DNA of 64,000 bases from Orientallactaga sibirica (GCA_036365145.1 JAEOAD010002183.1:3559501-3623500), one strand, 5' to 3'; shown: positions 46,001 to 58,093, numbered from the stretch's first letter. Translations and numbers: made by a program. Notes: a model not told the origin generated them from the sequence alone.

Positions 46001-46586
46001 TCCAAACAAAGCTCTTTCTCACCCTCATAAGCCAAACCTCACAGTCCATAGTTCTTATTGCATTAAGGTCTTTCAGCTCTGACCAGAATAGTCCATCAAG
46101 GTGTACTTATAGCATTGCAAGGTGTGTCCCAGGCCAAGGTTTCAAATCCTTACACATTCCTCTTGAAAATCAACTCCAAAAGGCTAAAGCCACACAGTCA
46201 GGTGTGTAGCATCAACCCTATTCCTCGGTACCACTTTCCTGTTGCAGTCAGGTTCACATTGGTGGCAGAAATCACCCAACCAAGAGCATCTTTTAGGGAA
46301 AAGGCTTTATTTTGGCTTACAGACTCCAGGGAAAGCTCAATGATGACAGGGGAAAATGATGGCATAAGGAGAGGGTGGACATCACCCCCTGGCCAACACA
46401 AAGTGGACAATATCAACAGGAGAGTGTGCCAAACACTGGCATGGGGAAACTGGATATAACACCCATAAACCTTCCCCCAACAATACACCACATCCAGGAG
46501 GCATTAATTCCCAAATCTCCATCAGCTGGGAACCTAGCATTCAGAATACCTAAGTTTATGGGGGACACTTGAATCAAACCACCACA
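43076..46586 (-). mobile_element. MaLR-type provirus, antisense, inserted in L1 ORF2, perfect 5-bp TSD
   Basis: LTRs at 43076-43362 and about 46241-46586 begin and end as TG...CA. TATGC is duplicated at 43071-43075 and 46587-46591, and L1 ORF2 resumes in register beyond it (NDEYTEKEIRDTV). Internal text at 45260-46240 matches 33935-34995. A 5'-truncated antisense L1 sits inside it. The left LTR is rearranged. Confidence 0.9.
43452..45258 (-). mobile_element. 5'-truncated L1, antisense, inside the MaLR provirus
   Basis: The reversed order is as expected: T/A-rich 3' end, 3' UTR (GGGTCTTGCACTGCAAGATC, GGATATCGAGGCCAATTTCT), then the ORF2 C-terminal part in reverse (TTCCATGAGTGACATGGAAT; minus-strand residues [12 protein letters not shown]). 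About 44280-44380 again resembles MaLR internal text, so the middle may be rearranged. Confidence 0.75.
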
Positions 46587-46591
46587 TATGC

Positions 46592-48065
46592 CAATGATGA
46601 ATATACTGAGAAAGAAATCAGGGACACAGTCCCATTTGAAATAGCCACAAAAATTAATTTTCTGGGAATATCCTTAACCAAGGATACAATGAAACATTAT
46701 ACAATGAAAATATTAAAACATTGAAGAAGGAAATTGAGGAAGACATGGAAAGATGTAAAGACCTCCTGTGCTTATGGATTGAAGAATTAATATCATGAAA
46801 ATGGCCATCCTACCAAAAGCAATATGCAAATTTAATGAAATTCCAATCAATTTCCAACATTATTCTTCACAGAAACAGAAAACTTAATCATTTTTTTAAT
46901 TATTAATTTTTTATTGACACCTTCTATATTTACATACAAAAAACATATATTTCCCTCTCCTCCCCTCCCCCCATTCCACTTTAGAACACCAGTCTCCATC
47001 ATATCCCCTCCCTCTCTCCATTAGTCTCTCTTTTAATTTGATGTCATCATCTTTTTCTTCTATTTTGAGGGTCTTGCGGAGGTATTGCTAGGCACTGCAA
47101 GGTCATGGATATCGAGGCCAATTTCTGTCTGGGCAGTTGCATTGTAAGAGGTCATACCCTTCCTTTGGCTCTTCCATTCTACCCGCCCCTCTTCCACAAT
47201 GGTCCCTGAGCCTTGGAGGGTGTGACAGAGGTGTAGAAAACTTAATCTTAAAATTCATATGGAAGCACAAAAAGTCATGGATAGTCAAAATGTACTCAGC
47301 CCAAAGGCTACTGTGGGTGGTGTCACCATACTTGGTTTCAAGATAAACTACAAAGCCATAGCATGGTTATGGCACAAAGACAGACACATAGATCAGTGCA
47401 ACAGAATAGAAGAACAAGGTATAAATACTAGTAACTACAGTTACCTGGCTTTTTGCAAGGAGGCCAAAACCACACACTGCAGACAAGACAGTACTTTTAG
47501 TAAATGGTGCTAGGGAAACTGGATGGCTATGTTTAGAAAAATGAGCCTTGACCTTTTTCTCTCATCCTGCCCCAAAATAAACTCCAAATGGATCAAAGAC
47601 CCCAATATAAGACCTGAAACTCTGAAGTGACTAGAGGGTAAAGTTAGGAGAGCACTCCAAGACATAGGGAAAAACTTTCTGAAAGAAGATTCCAGTAGCC
47701 CTAGAAATAAGACACTCAACCAATGGGATCTCTTGAAACTAAAAAGTTACTGTACATGTAATCAAATCATCAATGGAGTCAATTATCAACCTACAGAAGG
47801 GGAGAAAATCTTCACCAGGTATACATCTGACAGAGGTTTAATATCTAGAATATACAAAAACTAAAAAAACTAAGGACTAAAAATACCAATCAACATAGTT
47901 GAAAAAGTGGGGCAGGAAATTGAGCAGAGAGTTCTCAAAGGAAGAAATACAAATGGCCAATAAAATCTTTAAAAAGTTCAACATATTTAGTTTCGGGGAA
48001 AGGCAAATTAAAATGACTTTGAGATTCCATTTCACTCTGGTCAGAATGACTATTATAAAAAAATC
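46592..48065 (+). pseudogene. L1 ORF2 distal region, broken
   Basis: After the MaLR element the ORF2 text continues (thumb and cysteine-region side), interrupted at 46890-47234. Near 47480 a FSKWC-like block and near 48000 a GERQIKMTLRFHFTLVRM block match the conserved order of L1 ORF2. Confidence 0.82.
46890..47234 (-). mobile_element. L1 3'-UTR insertion, antisense, 13-bp TSD
   Basis: AGAAAACTTAATC is duplicated perfectly at 46877-46889 and 47235-47247. The poly-T start (ATTTTTTTAATTATTAATTT) abuts the left copy. It is a 345-bp, severely 5'-truncated insertion into ORF2 of the older L1. Confidence 0.93.
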
Positions 48066-48312
48066 AGGGCTGAGGAGATATATTGGTAGTTAAGGTACTT
48101 GCCTGCAAAGCCTGAGGACCCATGTTCGACAATCCAGGCCCCACGTAAGTAGATGCACAAGGTGATGCAAACATGCAAGGTCCCACATGCACACAAGGTG
48201 GCACATGCATCTGGAGTTTGATCGCAGTGGCTGGAGGCTCTGGTACGCCAATTCTGTCCCTCCCTTTCTCTGTTTCTCTCGTTGGCTTTTTCTCTCATAA
48301 AAAAAAAAATCA
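48066..48312 (+). mobile_element. Dipodoid SINE, reiterated-arm variant, sense
   Basis: GGGCTGAGGAGATATATTGG, then three CACAAGGTG/CATGCAAGG-like repeats before GGAGTTTGATCGCAGTGGCT. It ends with an A-run. It lacks the 23-nt 3' module of 29448 and 51144. Confidence 0.88.
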
Positions 48313-48990
48313 CATGGCAACAAATGCTGCGGAGAGCGTGAAGAAAGGTGTGAACCTTTATTCACTGTTGGTGGGAGGGTAGCCTGGTCCAGCCTTTATG
48401 GAAACCACTATGGATTGTTTCTTAGAAACCAAAAATAGACCTGCCATTTGACCAAACCATACCACTTCTGGACATATACCTTAAAGTCTTTACACTTTAC
48501 TATAGAGACACTTGCTCAGCCGCATTTGTTGTTGCTCTGTTCACAATAGCTAGGAAATGAAAGCAGCCCAGATGCCCATCAACTGATCAATGGATAATGA
48601 TGGTACATATACACAATGACATTCTATTCAGTGGTAAGGAAAAATGAAATTATGAAATTCTCAGGATAATTGATGGATCTGGAAAAAATTTAACTGAGGC
48701 AATTCAGGCACTGAAAGACAAATGTCCCACATTCTCTCTCATTTTCTCTTTGGAATAGTTTTGGAATAATTTGATCTGTTTGTATGTTGTAGTGTCAGCA
48801 TTAATGATGAGGATAAAACTTGGAGAGGGAAGTGGACAGGAACAAGAGGATGGGATAGTAGACAGGCAAGTGGTGGGAGAGAATTCAGGGGTAGAGAGTT
48901 CTAAAGGGGGGAGGAAATGGGAGGAAGGGAAGCAGGAAAAGACATAAAACTAAAGACAATATGAATAAGTTCCATAGAAACCTACTTCAT
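48313..48990 (+). pseudogene. L1 ORF2 C terminus and 3' UTR
   Basis: TCACTGTTGGTGGGAGGGTA, CCATTTGACCAAACCATACC and GGATCTGGAAAAAATTTAAC are ORF2 C-terminal landmarks. A short G/A-rich UTR ends in AATAAAG. Confidence 0.85.
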
Positions 48991-49009
48991 TAACTATTTA
49001 AACAACAAA

Positions 49010-51133
49010 ATTTTTAATAAAGAAGAGAGAGATAGCTTGGATAGAAATGCCCTCCTGGGTAGAGAAAGCTTTACTCTGAAACCATAGGCTGTTACAGGTA
49101 AATCCCAAGGGAAGCCCATGAGGCCCTCAAAACAATGCAGGTCATTGATAAAGCTGTTGTTTACCCACTAGAACTAGATGGTAAGACATTGATGAAGGCA
49201 CATAGCACACAGTACATTGAGAAATCAAGCTGGAAATGAGATGGAAGCCAGCTTCCTGCTAGCTAGCTGTCATAGTGTTGGAAAGTGCTATGTGAGCTGC
49301 TCGGGGTAAAAGTCATCAATGGTCTAAACAAGCAGTGGATCCTGCAAGCTACAAAATCAACCACCCAGGAAAGATGTACCCATCAGTGCACATAAATTAT
49401 GGAGGTAATCAACTGCTCTGTGATTGGATAGAAGGCTTACTCAGTGGGAGGAAATTCATGTTTGATACTGAGAACTGAATCAGAAGCCTATGGCTAGGAA
49501 GGTCATAGACCCTAGAGGGAAGTTTCTATTTTTGTTTGGCTAAATGGAGGCATTGTCCCCATCAAATGTCTTCTAAACATATATGTTTATCCCTTTTGAT
49601 TAATTATGTTCTCACTTTTGGTTAGAGAATCTGCTTTCTACACAGGACAGCAAATACAGAGAGACCCAAGACTCATCAAAATGATCATAAGAAGAGAAAG
49701 TACAGGGCTTGGAACTGGGTGAGCCACCTCTCTCACATCTGCCAGGGCTCAGGCAACATTGCAGAGGTAGTCATGGGAAGAATATGGGTGCTGCTTTCAC
49801 TGCTAGACAGAGAACTGCATCCATGGAGTTGGCAGTAGACACTGAGGAGACTCAAAAGTCATCAAAGTAGAAAATAAGAAGCTGTTGAGAGCTCATTGCT
49901 ACAGGAGATTTGTACCACACTCTCCAAGGCTCAGGGAACTGTGCAAGAAAGGGGCAGAAAGAATGTAAGAGCCATAGGGTCATGGTCATAGTTTGAGACA
50001 CTGTTCTCCCAACATGAACCAACTAGTGCATTTCTGACCCCACAGTGGTTACTGATAACCCAAGATCAGTACAGTTCTGAGCCCATCAACCTTTTGATAT
50101 GGAGGATGGAGAATAAAAGGAATGAAACAACAAAACAGAGGAAGGGTTGCTTTGGTAAAGGAGGGTTCACAAGGAATAGAGGTTGGGAAGAAAGGGTGCT
50201 GAAAAGGATAAAGGGATGGGAACAGAATCTAATTATTGTATTTCATATTTTAAATTTCTTAATTACAAAAATCAAACACACAAAGGAACAATTTTACTTT
50301 CATGTTTGCATATTGTAGAGGTAGGTGGGAAAGGTAGGACACTTGATAGAAGTAAAATACTTGATTTGTTTTGCTAAACATTGATTATGTCCTACTAACC
50401 TAATTATTCATTAGAAAGACTGGTGTTATGACTCAGGTCCTAACAATGCAGTTAAGGGTGGGCCAGAACTAGTGAAAAAGTTTACTGGAGAGGACTTCCA
50501 AAGGCCTAGAGTTCTTGCTTTTCCTCTTAGTACAAGGCCTTTTCCCATGTATAATTTTAGGAACATCAGCAATTGATGGGAAAGAATTTATACTGAAATG
50601 GAAGGGAAGCAGCTCTTTTGGTCTCAGTGTGCAAATAAAAAAATAAATAAAAATATAAAAACATTTCTGGGCTGTGAGACATTCACAAGGCTAGTGAAAG
50701 AGGATGAATGAATGTAGGCAGCAACCTTTATTGTACAGAAATCAAACTTATAGCAAAATAGCAGCAGTGGGCAGGCTTACAAGCAAGGAAACATCCATTG
50801 ACATAATGGGAGCCACCAGAAGCGGGGAACTCATCTGAGGGCTGAATGTGGGGGGTGGCTAAAGTATGTTGGGATGTCTCTACCTATAATTGAAAGTGTT
50901 CCAAACTGATTTATTGCCTATTGAGAATTCTTCCATAGTAAACGAAAATCCCTTGTGTTGAGGAAGGAACAGGGACTGGAGAAGGCTAATCACAGAAGCA
51001 ATGATTTACTGTCTCTGCCAACCACATTGTTTCTGGCTGAACTACCAGAGCCCCAACCTACCCCCAATCAACCATGTAGTTTCTCAGTCTCCAAGCCAAC
51101 CATATAACCATATAGCTCCCAGAAATAGGAGCG
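49010..51133. other. Unassigned DNA between repeats
   Basis: I recognise no gene. An A-rich junction at 50634-50662 and LTR-like text after it (TAGGCAGCAACCTTTATTGT near 50715) may mark an old retroelement, without a family call. Confidence 0.35.
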
Positions 51134-51143
51134 AGAATTTCGG

Positions 51144-51382
51144 TGCCAGAAAGATGTCTTGGCAGTTAAGGCTCTTGCCCGTGAAGCCCAAGGACCCATG
51201 ATGCACAAAGTGGCGCATGTTCAAGGTTGCACATGTGTACAAGGTGGCACACACATCAGGAGTTTGATTACAATGGCTAGAGGCCCTGGTGCACCAATTC
51301 TCTCTCTAGCTCTCTCGGTCTTGCTCTCGCTCTCTCATTTTAAAAAAAAAAAAGGCCAGTCTGTTGGGCTTGCCTCAAAAAA
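51144..51382 (+). mobile_element. Dipodoid SINE with extra 3' module, sense, 10-bp TSD
   Basis: AGAATTTCGG (51134-51143) and AGAATTTTGG (51383-51392) bound the insertion. The body ends in (CT)n plus A11. The 23-nt block GGCCAGTCTG...TTGCCTC at 51354-51376 follows, then A7, all inside the duplication. Confidence 0.92.
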
Positions 51383-51459
51383 AGAATTTTGGAGGTTAAT
51401 GATTAATGCATAGAGCAGCATCTATACTAGAGATGCTTTGCAAAGAATATTAATAAGGT

Positions 51460-51600
51460 CGACAGCCTAGATTCAGTTCCCCATACCCACCACATGCACC
51501 AAGTGGTGCATGGTCTGGAGTTTGTTTGTAATAGCAGGAGGCCTTGGCACCCCATACTCACTTTCTCTTTTGTAAATAAATAAATAAATAAATACTTTTA
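51460..51600 (+). mobile_element. Dipodoid SINE, 5'-truncated, sense
   Basis: GATTCAGTTCCCCATACCCA to an (AAAT)n tail. Confidence 0.8.
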
Positions 51601-51765
51601 AGCTGGGCGTGGTGGCGCACGCTTTTAATCCCAGCACTCGGGAGGCAGAGGTAGGAGAATCGCTAAGAGTTCGAGGCCACCCTGAGACTACATAGTGAAT
51701 TCCAGGTCAGCCTGGACCAGAGTGAGACCCTACCTCAAAAAAAAAAAAAAAAAAAAAAAAAAACT
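51601..51765 (+). mobile_element. B1 SINE, sense, long poly-A
   Basis: GCTGGGCGTGGTGGCGCACG to GACCCTACCTC plus about 27 A's. It retains many CpGs, consistent with youth. Confidence 0.94.
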
Positions 51766-52254
51766 TTTAAAAATGAAACAGACCTATGAGTTGACCACAT
51801 GCTTAATGAGTGGTAGAGTTTAGATCACTAAGTCACACTTGAATGTTTGGTTATCACTAATGACTGTGAATTTTAGAACTATGTTTCATGTGTACAAACC
51901 ACTCTAATTCTAACTGGGTCTTATTTAGACAATCAGTTGATGTCATAAAACACCAAGTCGGCTGATATCCAGCTGTATTTATTGCTTGCTTCCCAAGGGA
52001 GATGGATTTTATCAGTTTATCAAATTATAACTGTAGCTAACTAGTTTATAATGAATAAATGAATGACCAAAGGAATTAAAATTTTAGAACAGTTTTCCTT
52101 ATGATACTATATGTTTGTAAGATGCTCAAGGTTAACAAATATAGCTCCAAGGAATGGAAGTCTCATTCCTATCAATAAATTGGAGCTCAGAACTGCTAAT
52201 GCTAAGAGAACTTTGATGTGTGTTCCACGAGGTTTCATGGTAAACAGCGCATAA

Positions 52255-52380
52255 GTACTCCAGTTCTGGAGCCAGCCAGCCAGGTTCAAATTCTGGTTAT
52301 TCCACTGAACAAGGTAGGATGTTTTAGGTGAATTATTTTCCTTCTGTAGAACTCAGGGGAGAAATTATAATTAGATCTCT
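52255..52380 (+). mobile_element. MIR fragment, sense
   Basis: TCTGGAGCCAGCCAGCCAGG followed by TTCAAATTCTGGTTATTCCA is the MIR head. Confidence 0.6.
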
Positions 52381-53850
52381 TGTTGTTGGGACTTTTCTCA
52401 CAGAACAAAACAAACAAGACATGTTGCCCTCCAGGGAGGTGGTGGACTGGAAGGATGAGCAATTAGGTCATTAGATCATTCAGTGCTTTCTGCACTGGTG
52501 TAGGGGTAAAATGGTAAGAGGTTTTTTTTTTAAAAACTGCTTATTAAGCCTGCAGGTTTTTTTTTTTTTTTTTTTTTTTTTTCTCTCAGCTTGGGCGTAT
52601 CTGTTTTCCATAGAGACGTGTGCAAGGTGTCACAATGAAATTCACTGCTGGAAAGATTCTCTCCAGGTTCACCTAGCACACAGTGTGACACATGGTATAT
52701 CTGTGTGTTGTGTGGCGTGTGAGGCATTATAAACACAAAAAGTCATCCATTTTACAGAAGTGAGGGTGAACATGAAGATTGCCCCTGACTAGGATGATTT
52801 CCCACTGCAAATTGAGATTCTTTTGATCCCGAACTATGGCAAGAAGCTAACATGAATCTTTGATCCCACGCCAGTGTCTAGAGAAATTATGAAGTCTCCA
52901 GGATGGGATAATAGAGCTTCTTCAAGACTTCTAGCTTTAGGAAATTGTTTAATCTCCATTCTCAGGGACTGCTGCTTTGAGACAGCTGTGACGGAAAGGT
53001 CCCTAGTGCTGCTGAGAACAGCTCATCAGTTCAGAACAAAGCTGATTATGTAAATTGTGCATTAAGATGCAGTTTCAATTTAATTTTACTCTGTAAATAA
53101 ATACCCCATTAACATCCATCTGTTGAAAGTCAGGTAAGGCATTCTCTAAGATGATCTGGCTAGGACCCAGTGAACACTCCATAAATACTGACTGGGGGAG
53201 GGTTTGGCTACTCAGATTCACTGTGTGGAGCTTAATTTTGCTCTTTAAATGGCAAGTCAGCTATAAAATCAATTGTGTGCAAGAAGCAGCTATGATTGAC
53301 CAAGAACAACAGGACACTGCATCTATTTCTGTCCCTGCTTTCTCTGATTGCTGTCACAGAGATCAATAATAATTATAGCTAGCCAATTCCCACCAAAAAT
53401 AAAAACATTTCAGCTGATGAGAAGTGAACTCTAAATTAGCTTGCCTTTCCTTCTTCCCTTCCCCTTTTCCTTCCTCCCTCCCCTCACTTTCTTCCTTTTT
53501 TCTTTTTCTTTCTTTGCAGCAGTGCAATTTGCCCAGCCAGTAATGTATTTATGATCGTTGTCTTGGCTGAATTGGAGGGCACAGCTTCTCTCTCAGAGCA
53601 GGGAGTGGTTGATAATACCACCAGCAGGCTCCCACTGCCAAAACTGGAAGTGGGATTGCAAGGAGAGAGGTGCTTCCCCCAGAGCTGTCCTCTCAGCTTC
53701 AGGCTGTTGAGTTCTAGGAAACACTTCCGAAGTTTCCGCAGGGGGCTATTAATATCAGGTTCTTCTAAGATCTCACTGCTTTGTCACTATCTGCCCAGAT
53801 TTTATGGGGATGAATTGTCAATCTCTTGCTTCATAGTGGAACTGAAACCT
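52381..53850. other. Unassigned intergenic DNA
   Basis: A poly-T run lies at 52557-52582 and a CT-rich tract at 53445-53517. The 116-codon frame at 53551 has no recognisable domain. Confidence 0.4.
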
Positions 53851-53854
53851 GTTG

Positions 53855-54155
53855 TGGGGCTGGGGAGATGGCTGAATAAAGGGCTTGCCATGCAAGCATG
53901 ATGATCTAAGTTTGGATCCCCAGCACCCATGTAAAACCAGGCACTGTAGCACTAGTGTTTGTAATCCCAGCACCTAAGGCAAAAAGGGTGACTGAGAGAG
54001 GTGAATCACCTGGAAGCTCAAGACCAGACATCCTGGAGGATAACAAAATGAGAGAGCCAGCCACCCTGCCTCAAACAAGGTGAAAGGTGAGGCCTCACAC
54101 AGGAAGTTGTCCTTTGACTTCCACGTGCACACTGTGGCAAAAAACCCACACCTAT

Positions 54156-54187
<32 letters not shown>
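53855..54187 (+). mobile_element. B3-like tRNA/B1 composite SINE with (CA)15
   Basis: GGGGCTGGGGAGATGGCTGA, GTTTGTAATCCCAGCACCTA, TTGTCCTTTGACTTCCACGT, then (CA)n at 54158-54186. Confidence 0.7.
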
Positions 54188-54188
<1 letters not shown>

Positions 54189-54479
54189 TTGTGTTTTTGG
54201 ATATTTTTACTGCTCATGATGATGGAGGAGAAAAGATATGAGGAGGGGGTTAGCACAGGGCTAAGGGCAGACCCAGGAGACCCATAGTGATCTGTGCAGT
54301 ATATCACAAAGATACTGTTGGTCACTGATAAAAGTGACAACTATTGCTGGCTAAGGACATCCTTTGAGGGATATGAAGCAGAGGCCCTTCAACCAAGGCT
54401 ACTAGGCACAATGCCATAAGCATAAACTGATAAAAGTATTAATAAAAATTAATACGAATGACTAATATTCATATGATAC

Positions 54480-54665
54480 TCAAAATGGGGCAGGCATCAG
54501 TTCAAGTTCTTTACTCGTTTGATTTGTTTATTCTTTGCCACAATCCTATGAAGGTGGGTAGTAGTTTTATTTCCTTTTCACAAATGAAAACAACTGTGAT
54601 TAGTCAATTTGCATTTAGATTGTGAAGCTAGTAAGTGCTGGAGTTTATTTGTGGCCAATCAGTTT
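54480..54665 (+). mobile_element. MIR fragment, sense
   Basis: CACAATCCTATGAAGGTGGG, then TTCACAAATGAAAACAACTG and GTGAAGCTAGTAAGTGCTGG follow the MIR 3' half. Confidence 0.65.
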
Positions 54666-54699
54666 AGCTCCAGAATGCATTCTCTTATTCCCACCCATG

Positions 54700-56200
54700 T
54701 GGGAAGCAGTGGAAGGCCAACAGCATCCTTGCTCACCCTAGTTACTCACTTTCCAGTTGGTATTGGTGTCTATTGAGAATCTTTGCAGGAAGTTGTGGTA
54801 TTTCAGGTACTCAGTTATATCCTTCAGAATCACAGCGGTTCTTGAATTCAGGCAGGTTTCTGAAGAGCTTCAGGATATTCATACAGCAGCTCTCCAGAAC
54901 TCGAGATGCTCGTGGAACACCACAAACCTTAGGTGTCTCGAATTCCACAGAGGCTGCACTGGTAGAGGCTTCCCACTTGCTTCTTCCAGGTACAAAAGCT
55001 TGGCTGCTATGTCAGTCAGTCTGGGCCTGAGAATGTTGCTATAAGACAAACTCTCAAATAAATCTCTGACTTCAAAGATTTATTTTTCACATGTTACATG
55101 TCCATAAGTCATGGGTGTGCTGACAGATGCTCACATGTTGCATTCCTGTCCCCAGGTGCCTGTAAGTCTCTGCTTATAATAATCATTCAAGGGCCCATCT
55201 TGAAATGGGCATTGACCATAACAAAGAAAAGAATATCCTGGAAGTTATTACACCTGTCGTAAAAGGTTCTGCCTTGAAATAGCAAGTAATTCATGAGCCC
55301 AAGCTGGTTACATGTCTCTACCCATCCAACCACAGGAGGCCAGGAAAAGCAATTCTAACAGGTGGCCAGAGGGGAGAAGGGCAGCGGTTGGCAAATAGCA
55401 TTGATGATCTCCACACTGCTCATTCTGAACAAGGAAGGCAAAGAGGGTTTCATAAAACAGCCAATGTAACTCGTTGAAAAAGTAGTGTTTGTTATTTGTG
55501 GTACCCATGGAGGGGTCCCCGATGCCATGCGTAGCCACATGAGGGTGGGGGCCCGGGGCCAGGCCTGTGCCCTGATTGTGGTGTCCTTGGGACAATCAAA
55601 GCAAGGCAGGGTATGCAGGCCCTGAGATCTTGTAGCAAGTGAACAGGATTCAGTGCCAAGCTTTATTGAATCTGACTTAAATGCATTAGATTAGAAAGCA
55701 CTCAATTTAGCTGGTTGTTTTCTTGATTTCAGTGACTGCTCCATCCGTTTTTCTCTGCTTCTCCCCTTCTTCCATTCCCACCAACCTGCCAGGTCCTGGG
55801 CTTGTCACATTCATGCTGTCATGTTGGCATATAGCCAGTCTTCAGGGAAGCTTTTATTACTTGTGATTTAAAAGGTTGAATGAAGCCATGCTTATAAAGG
55901 GTGAGGAACAAAAATGTATTTGCAAACATTTGATGTTCAGCACATCATTGATGATACCTTTACAAGAAGGGGCTCTGTGGGAGCTCTCATCTACCCCTTA
56001 TGCAATACAGTCATGTCATGTGTCTGGGCGCAAGACACAGCTCTTCAGGGACTTTCCATCAAATGTGATTCTCAACTGACCTAGAGCAGCAGCAGAGGAA
56101 AGCCACCTGCCATTACCTCTCACTGTGACTGATTGTGGGGAAAATGCCAAATTGAAAATGTCATTGATCTTGGTATGTTTTTCATAAGGAAAAGGGAATG
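54700..56200. other. Unassigned intergenic DNA
   Basis: Overlapping plus frames near 54757-55044 and a 95-codon minus frame at 55308-55595 show no family resemblance. No splice or promoter signals tie them together. Confidence 0.4.
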
Positions 56201-56202
56201 GG

Positions 56203-56420
56203 AACTGGTTTTGGAGTCACACAGTTGTAGGTTCAAATTCTAGTGACACAACTTATTAGCTGGGCAGATCCATTTTTCCATACTTCATAAATTCAGTGAC
56301 TAGGTGTACTCAGGAAGTTGATCTCTTTAAACAGGCACGAAATAAAGAAAGCACTAGCCTGCATGACCTTATCTTTGAGTCTGACATGTTTAGCACTGGA
56401 GACGTGATCACCAAACCTTT
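56203..56420 (+). mobile_element. MIR fragment, sense
   Basis: GGTTTTGGAGTCACACAGTT, then GTAGGTTCAAATTCTAGTGA and CAACTTATTAGCTGGG: a MIR head. Confidence 0.65.
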
Positions 56421-56769
56421 GTCTAGATATAATGCATGGCACATAGGTGACACATTCACATGATAACCTCCCCCTTTCAATGAACCACAGTTAACCTATT
56501 TCAAAATATGATTCGAAATAAGGGGTCAACAAATATAACTAGAACAAAGGACTTTCAATGAAAGATATATCAAAATAGCTCATGGTGGGGACTGATACTG
56601 TCATGTTATTGAGTTGTAAGCAGCCAGATTTTAAAAATACAACATACAAATGTATTAAAATCAGGAAGAGAGTCCAATGCAAGTAAGAGCTGTTTGTGAG
56701 TGTGGCTGTGCATGTGCTACGGGCATGTGTGTGTATGTCAGAGGACAGCCTCAGATCTTTGTCATTGCT

Positions 56770-56998
56770 GTTCACCTTGTTTGAGGCAGGGTCTTTGTTT
56801 ACTGATGCATTTATCAGGCTAGCAGGCCCATGAGCTTCTAGGGGTTCTCCCGTCTCTGTCTCCCTTCTCGCTATAGGCATGCGGGGATTACAGGTCCTGC
56901 TACACCATCCTGCTTTTACATGCACTCTGAGGATCTGGTCTCAGGCACTCACACTTGTTTAGCAAGCACTGTGTCCACTGAACTGTCTCCCCAGCTCT
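56770..56998 (-). mobile_element. B4/RSINE-like SINE, antisense
   Basis: CTTGTTTGAGGCAGGGTCTT, CGGGGATTACAGGTCCTGC and CTGAACTGTCTCCCCAGCTC. Confidence 0.6.
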
Positions 56999-57842
56999 AA
57001 AATAAGAACTTTTAACCCTTTGATTTTGAAGAGGAACATATATCAATGCTGGATGAATGAACCCAATGCATTTTCTCAGAAACTAGATTTAAGCCATATT
57101 TCTTGCTTTCTAGTAGAGTGGAAAATATGACAGTGATATACAGTTGAAGTTGATGTATGCTTATGAGTCAATCTGTAAGTCACCGAGAATCAGACCAATT
57201 CCAAAGTGAAGGCCCTTCAAATTTTGTTGGCTTCTTCTCCCCTAAAATCTAATCCTTAGGGATCTGGCAGTGTCTGCTCATTCCTGCCTACAGCTGTGTG
57301 ATGGGTGATTTCAGTAGGTGGCTGAAGGTGGCTTGCAATGGAGACTACAGTTTAGTCCATTGGTATTATCATTATTATTATTATTATTTATTTATCACCA
57401 TATCCATAATGCCTGGAGGAAAGTTTCACAGAATTCAAGGATTCCCTGACTGAAAAAAAATCAATTAGAGAGTCAAAAATCTCTAGAGATATGGTTCAGG
57501 AGTCTGATTTCTTACAAGCTCTGAAATGTACTAATGTTTGAAAAGCAATGGCTTAATATTTGGCATGATTTCTAAAGTCCATCATCAGCAAAGAAATAAA
57601 CCTTGGAAGGTTTATGAAAACCAGAGTTGTGTTGTCCTAGCCTAGCGCTTTCTAAACTCGAAGCAGGTGCCAACTTCCTTTGATTTTATATTCAAATTTC
57701 CTAAGCGTCCTGGGCAAGAATTCATTTGCTGGGGATTTTCCTGCTTGTCTTTTACACTAATTCCGTGTTTTTCTTGTAACTTTTCATGGATTATTCCCCT
57801 TACATTTTCATGGGTTGATATTTCCTCTATAACTCTTTTTTT

Positions 57843-58093
57843 GGGGGGGAGGAGAGAGAGACAGAGACAGACAGACAGAGAGGGAGAGGGAGACAGATAG
57901 AGATGGGCGCGCCAGCAGTGTCTCAGCTGCTGCAAATGAAATCCAGATGCATGCGCCCCCTTGTGGTCAAGTGCAGCATTGCACCCTTGTGTCACTTTGC
58001 ATCTGGCTAAACGTGGAACCGCTGGAGATTGGAACCAGCATTCTTAGGCTTAGGAGGCAGGCACCTTAACTGCTAAGCCATCTCTCCAGCCTT
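57843..58093 (-). mobile_element. Dipodoid SINE, long variant, antisense
   Basis: GCCCCCTTGTGGTCAAGTGC, CATTGCACCCTTGTGTCAC and CTAAGCCATCTCTCCAGCC. Confidence 0.92.

Larger units (their letters stand above)
38690..48990 (+). mobile_element. Fossil L1 element, sense, with multiple nested insertions
   Basis: L1 text runs in order from an ORF1/upstream region (about 38690-40280) through ORF2 endonuclease, reverse transcriptase and C-terminal regions to a 3' end near 48990 (CAAAATTTTTAATAAAG). Insertions at 40643-40818, 41226-41400, 42343-42500, 43076-46586, 46890-47234 and 48066-48312 account for the excess over a normal 6-7 kb L1. Stops and frameshifts abound, so it is not active. Confidence 0.88.
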
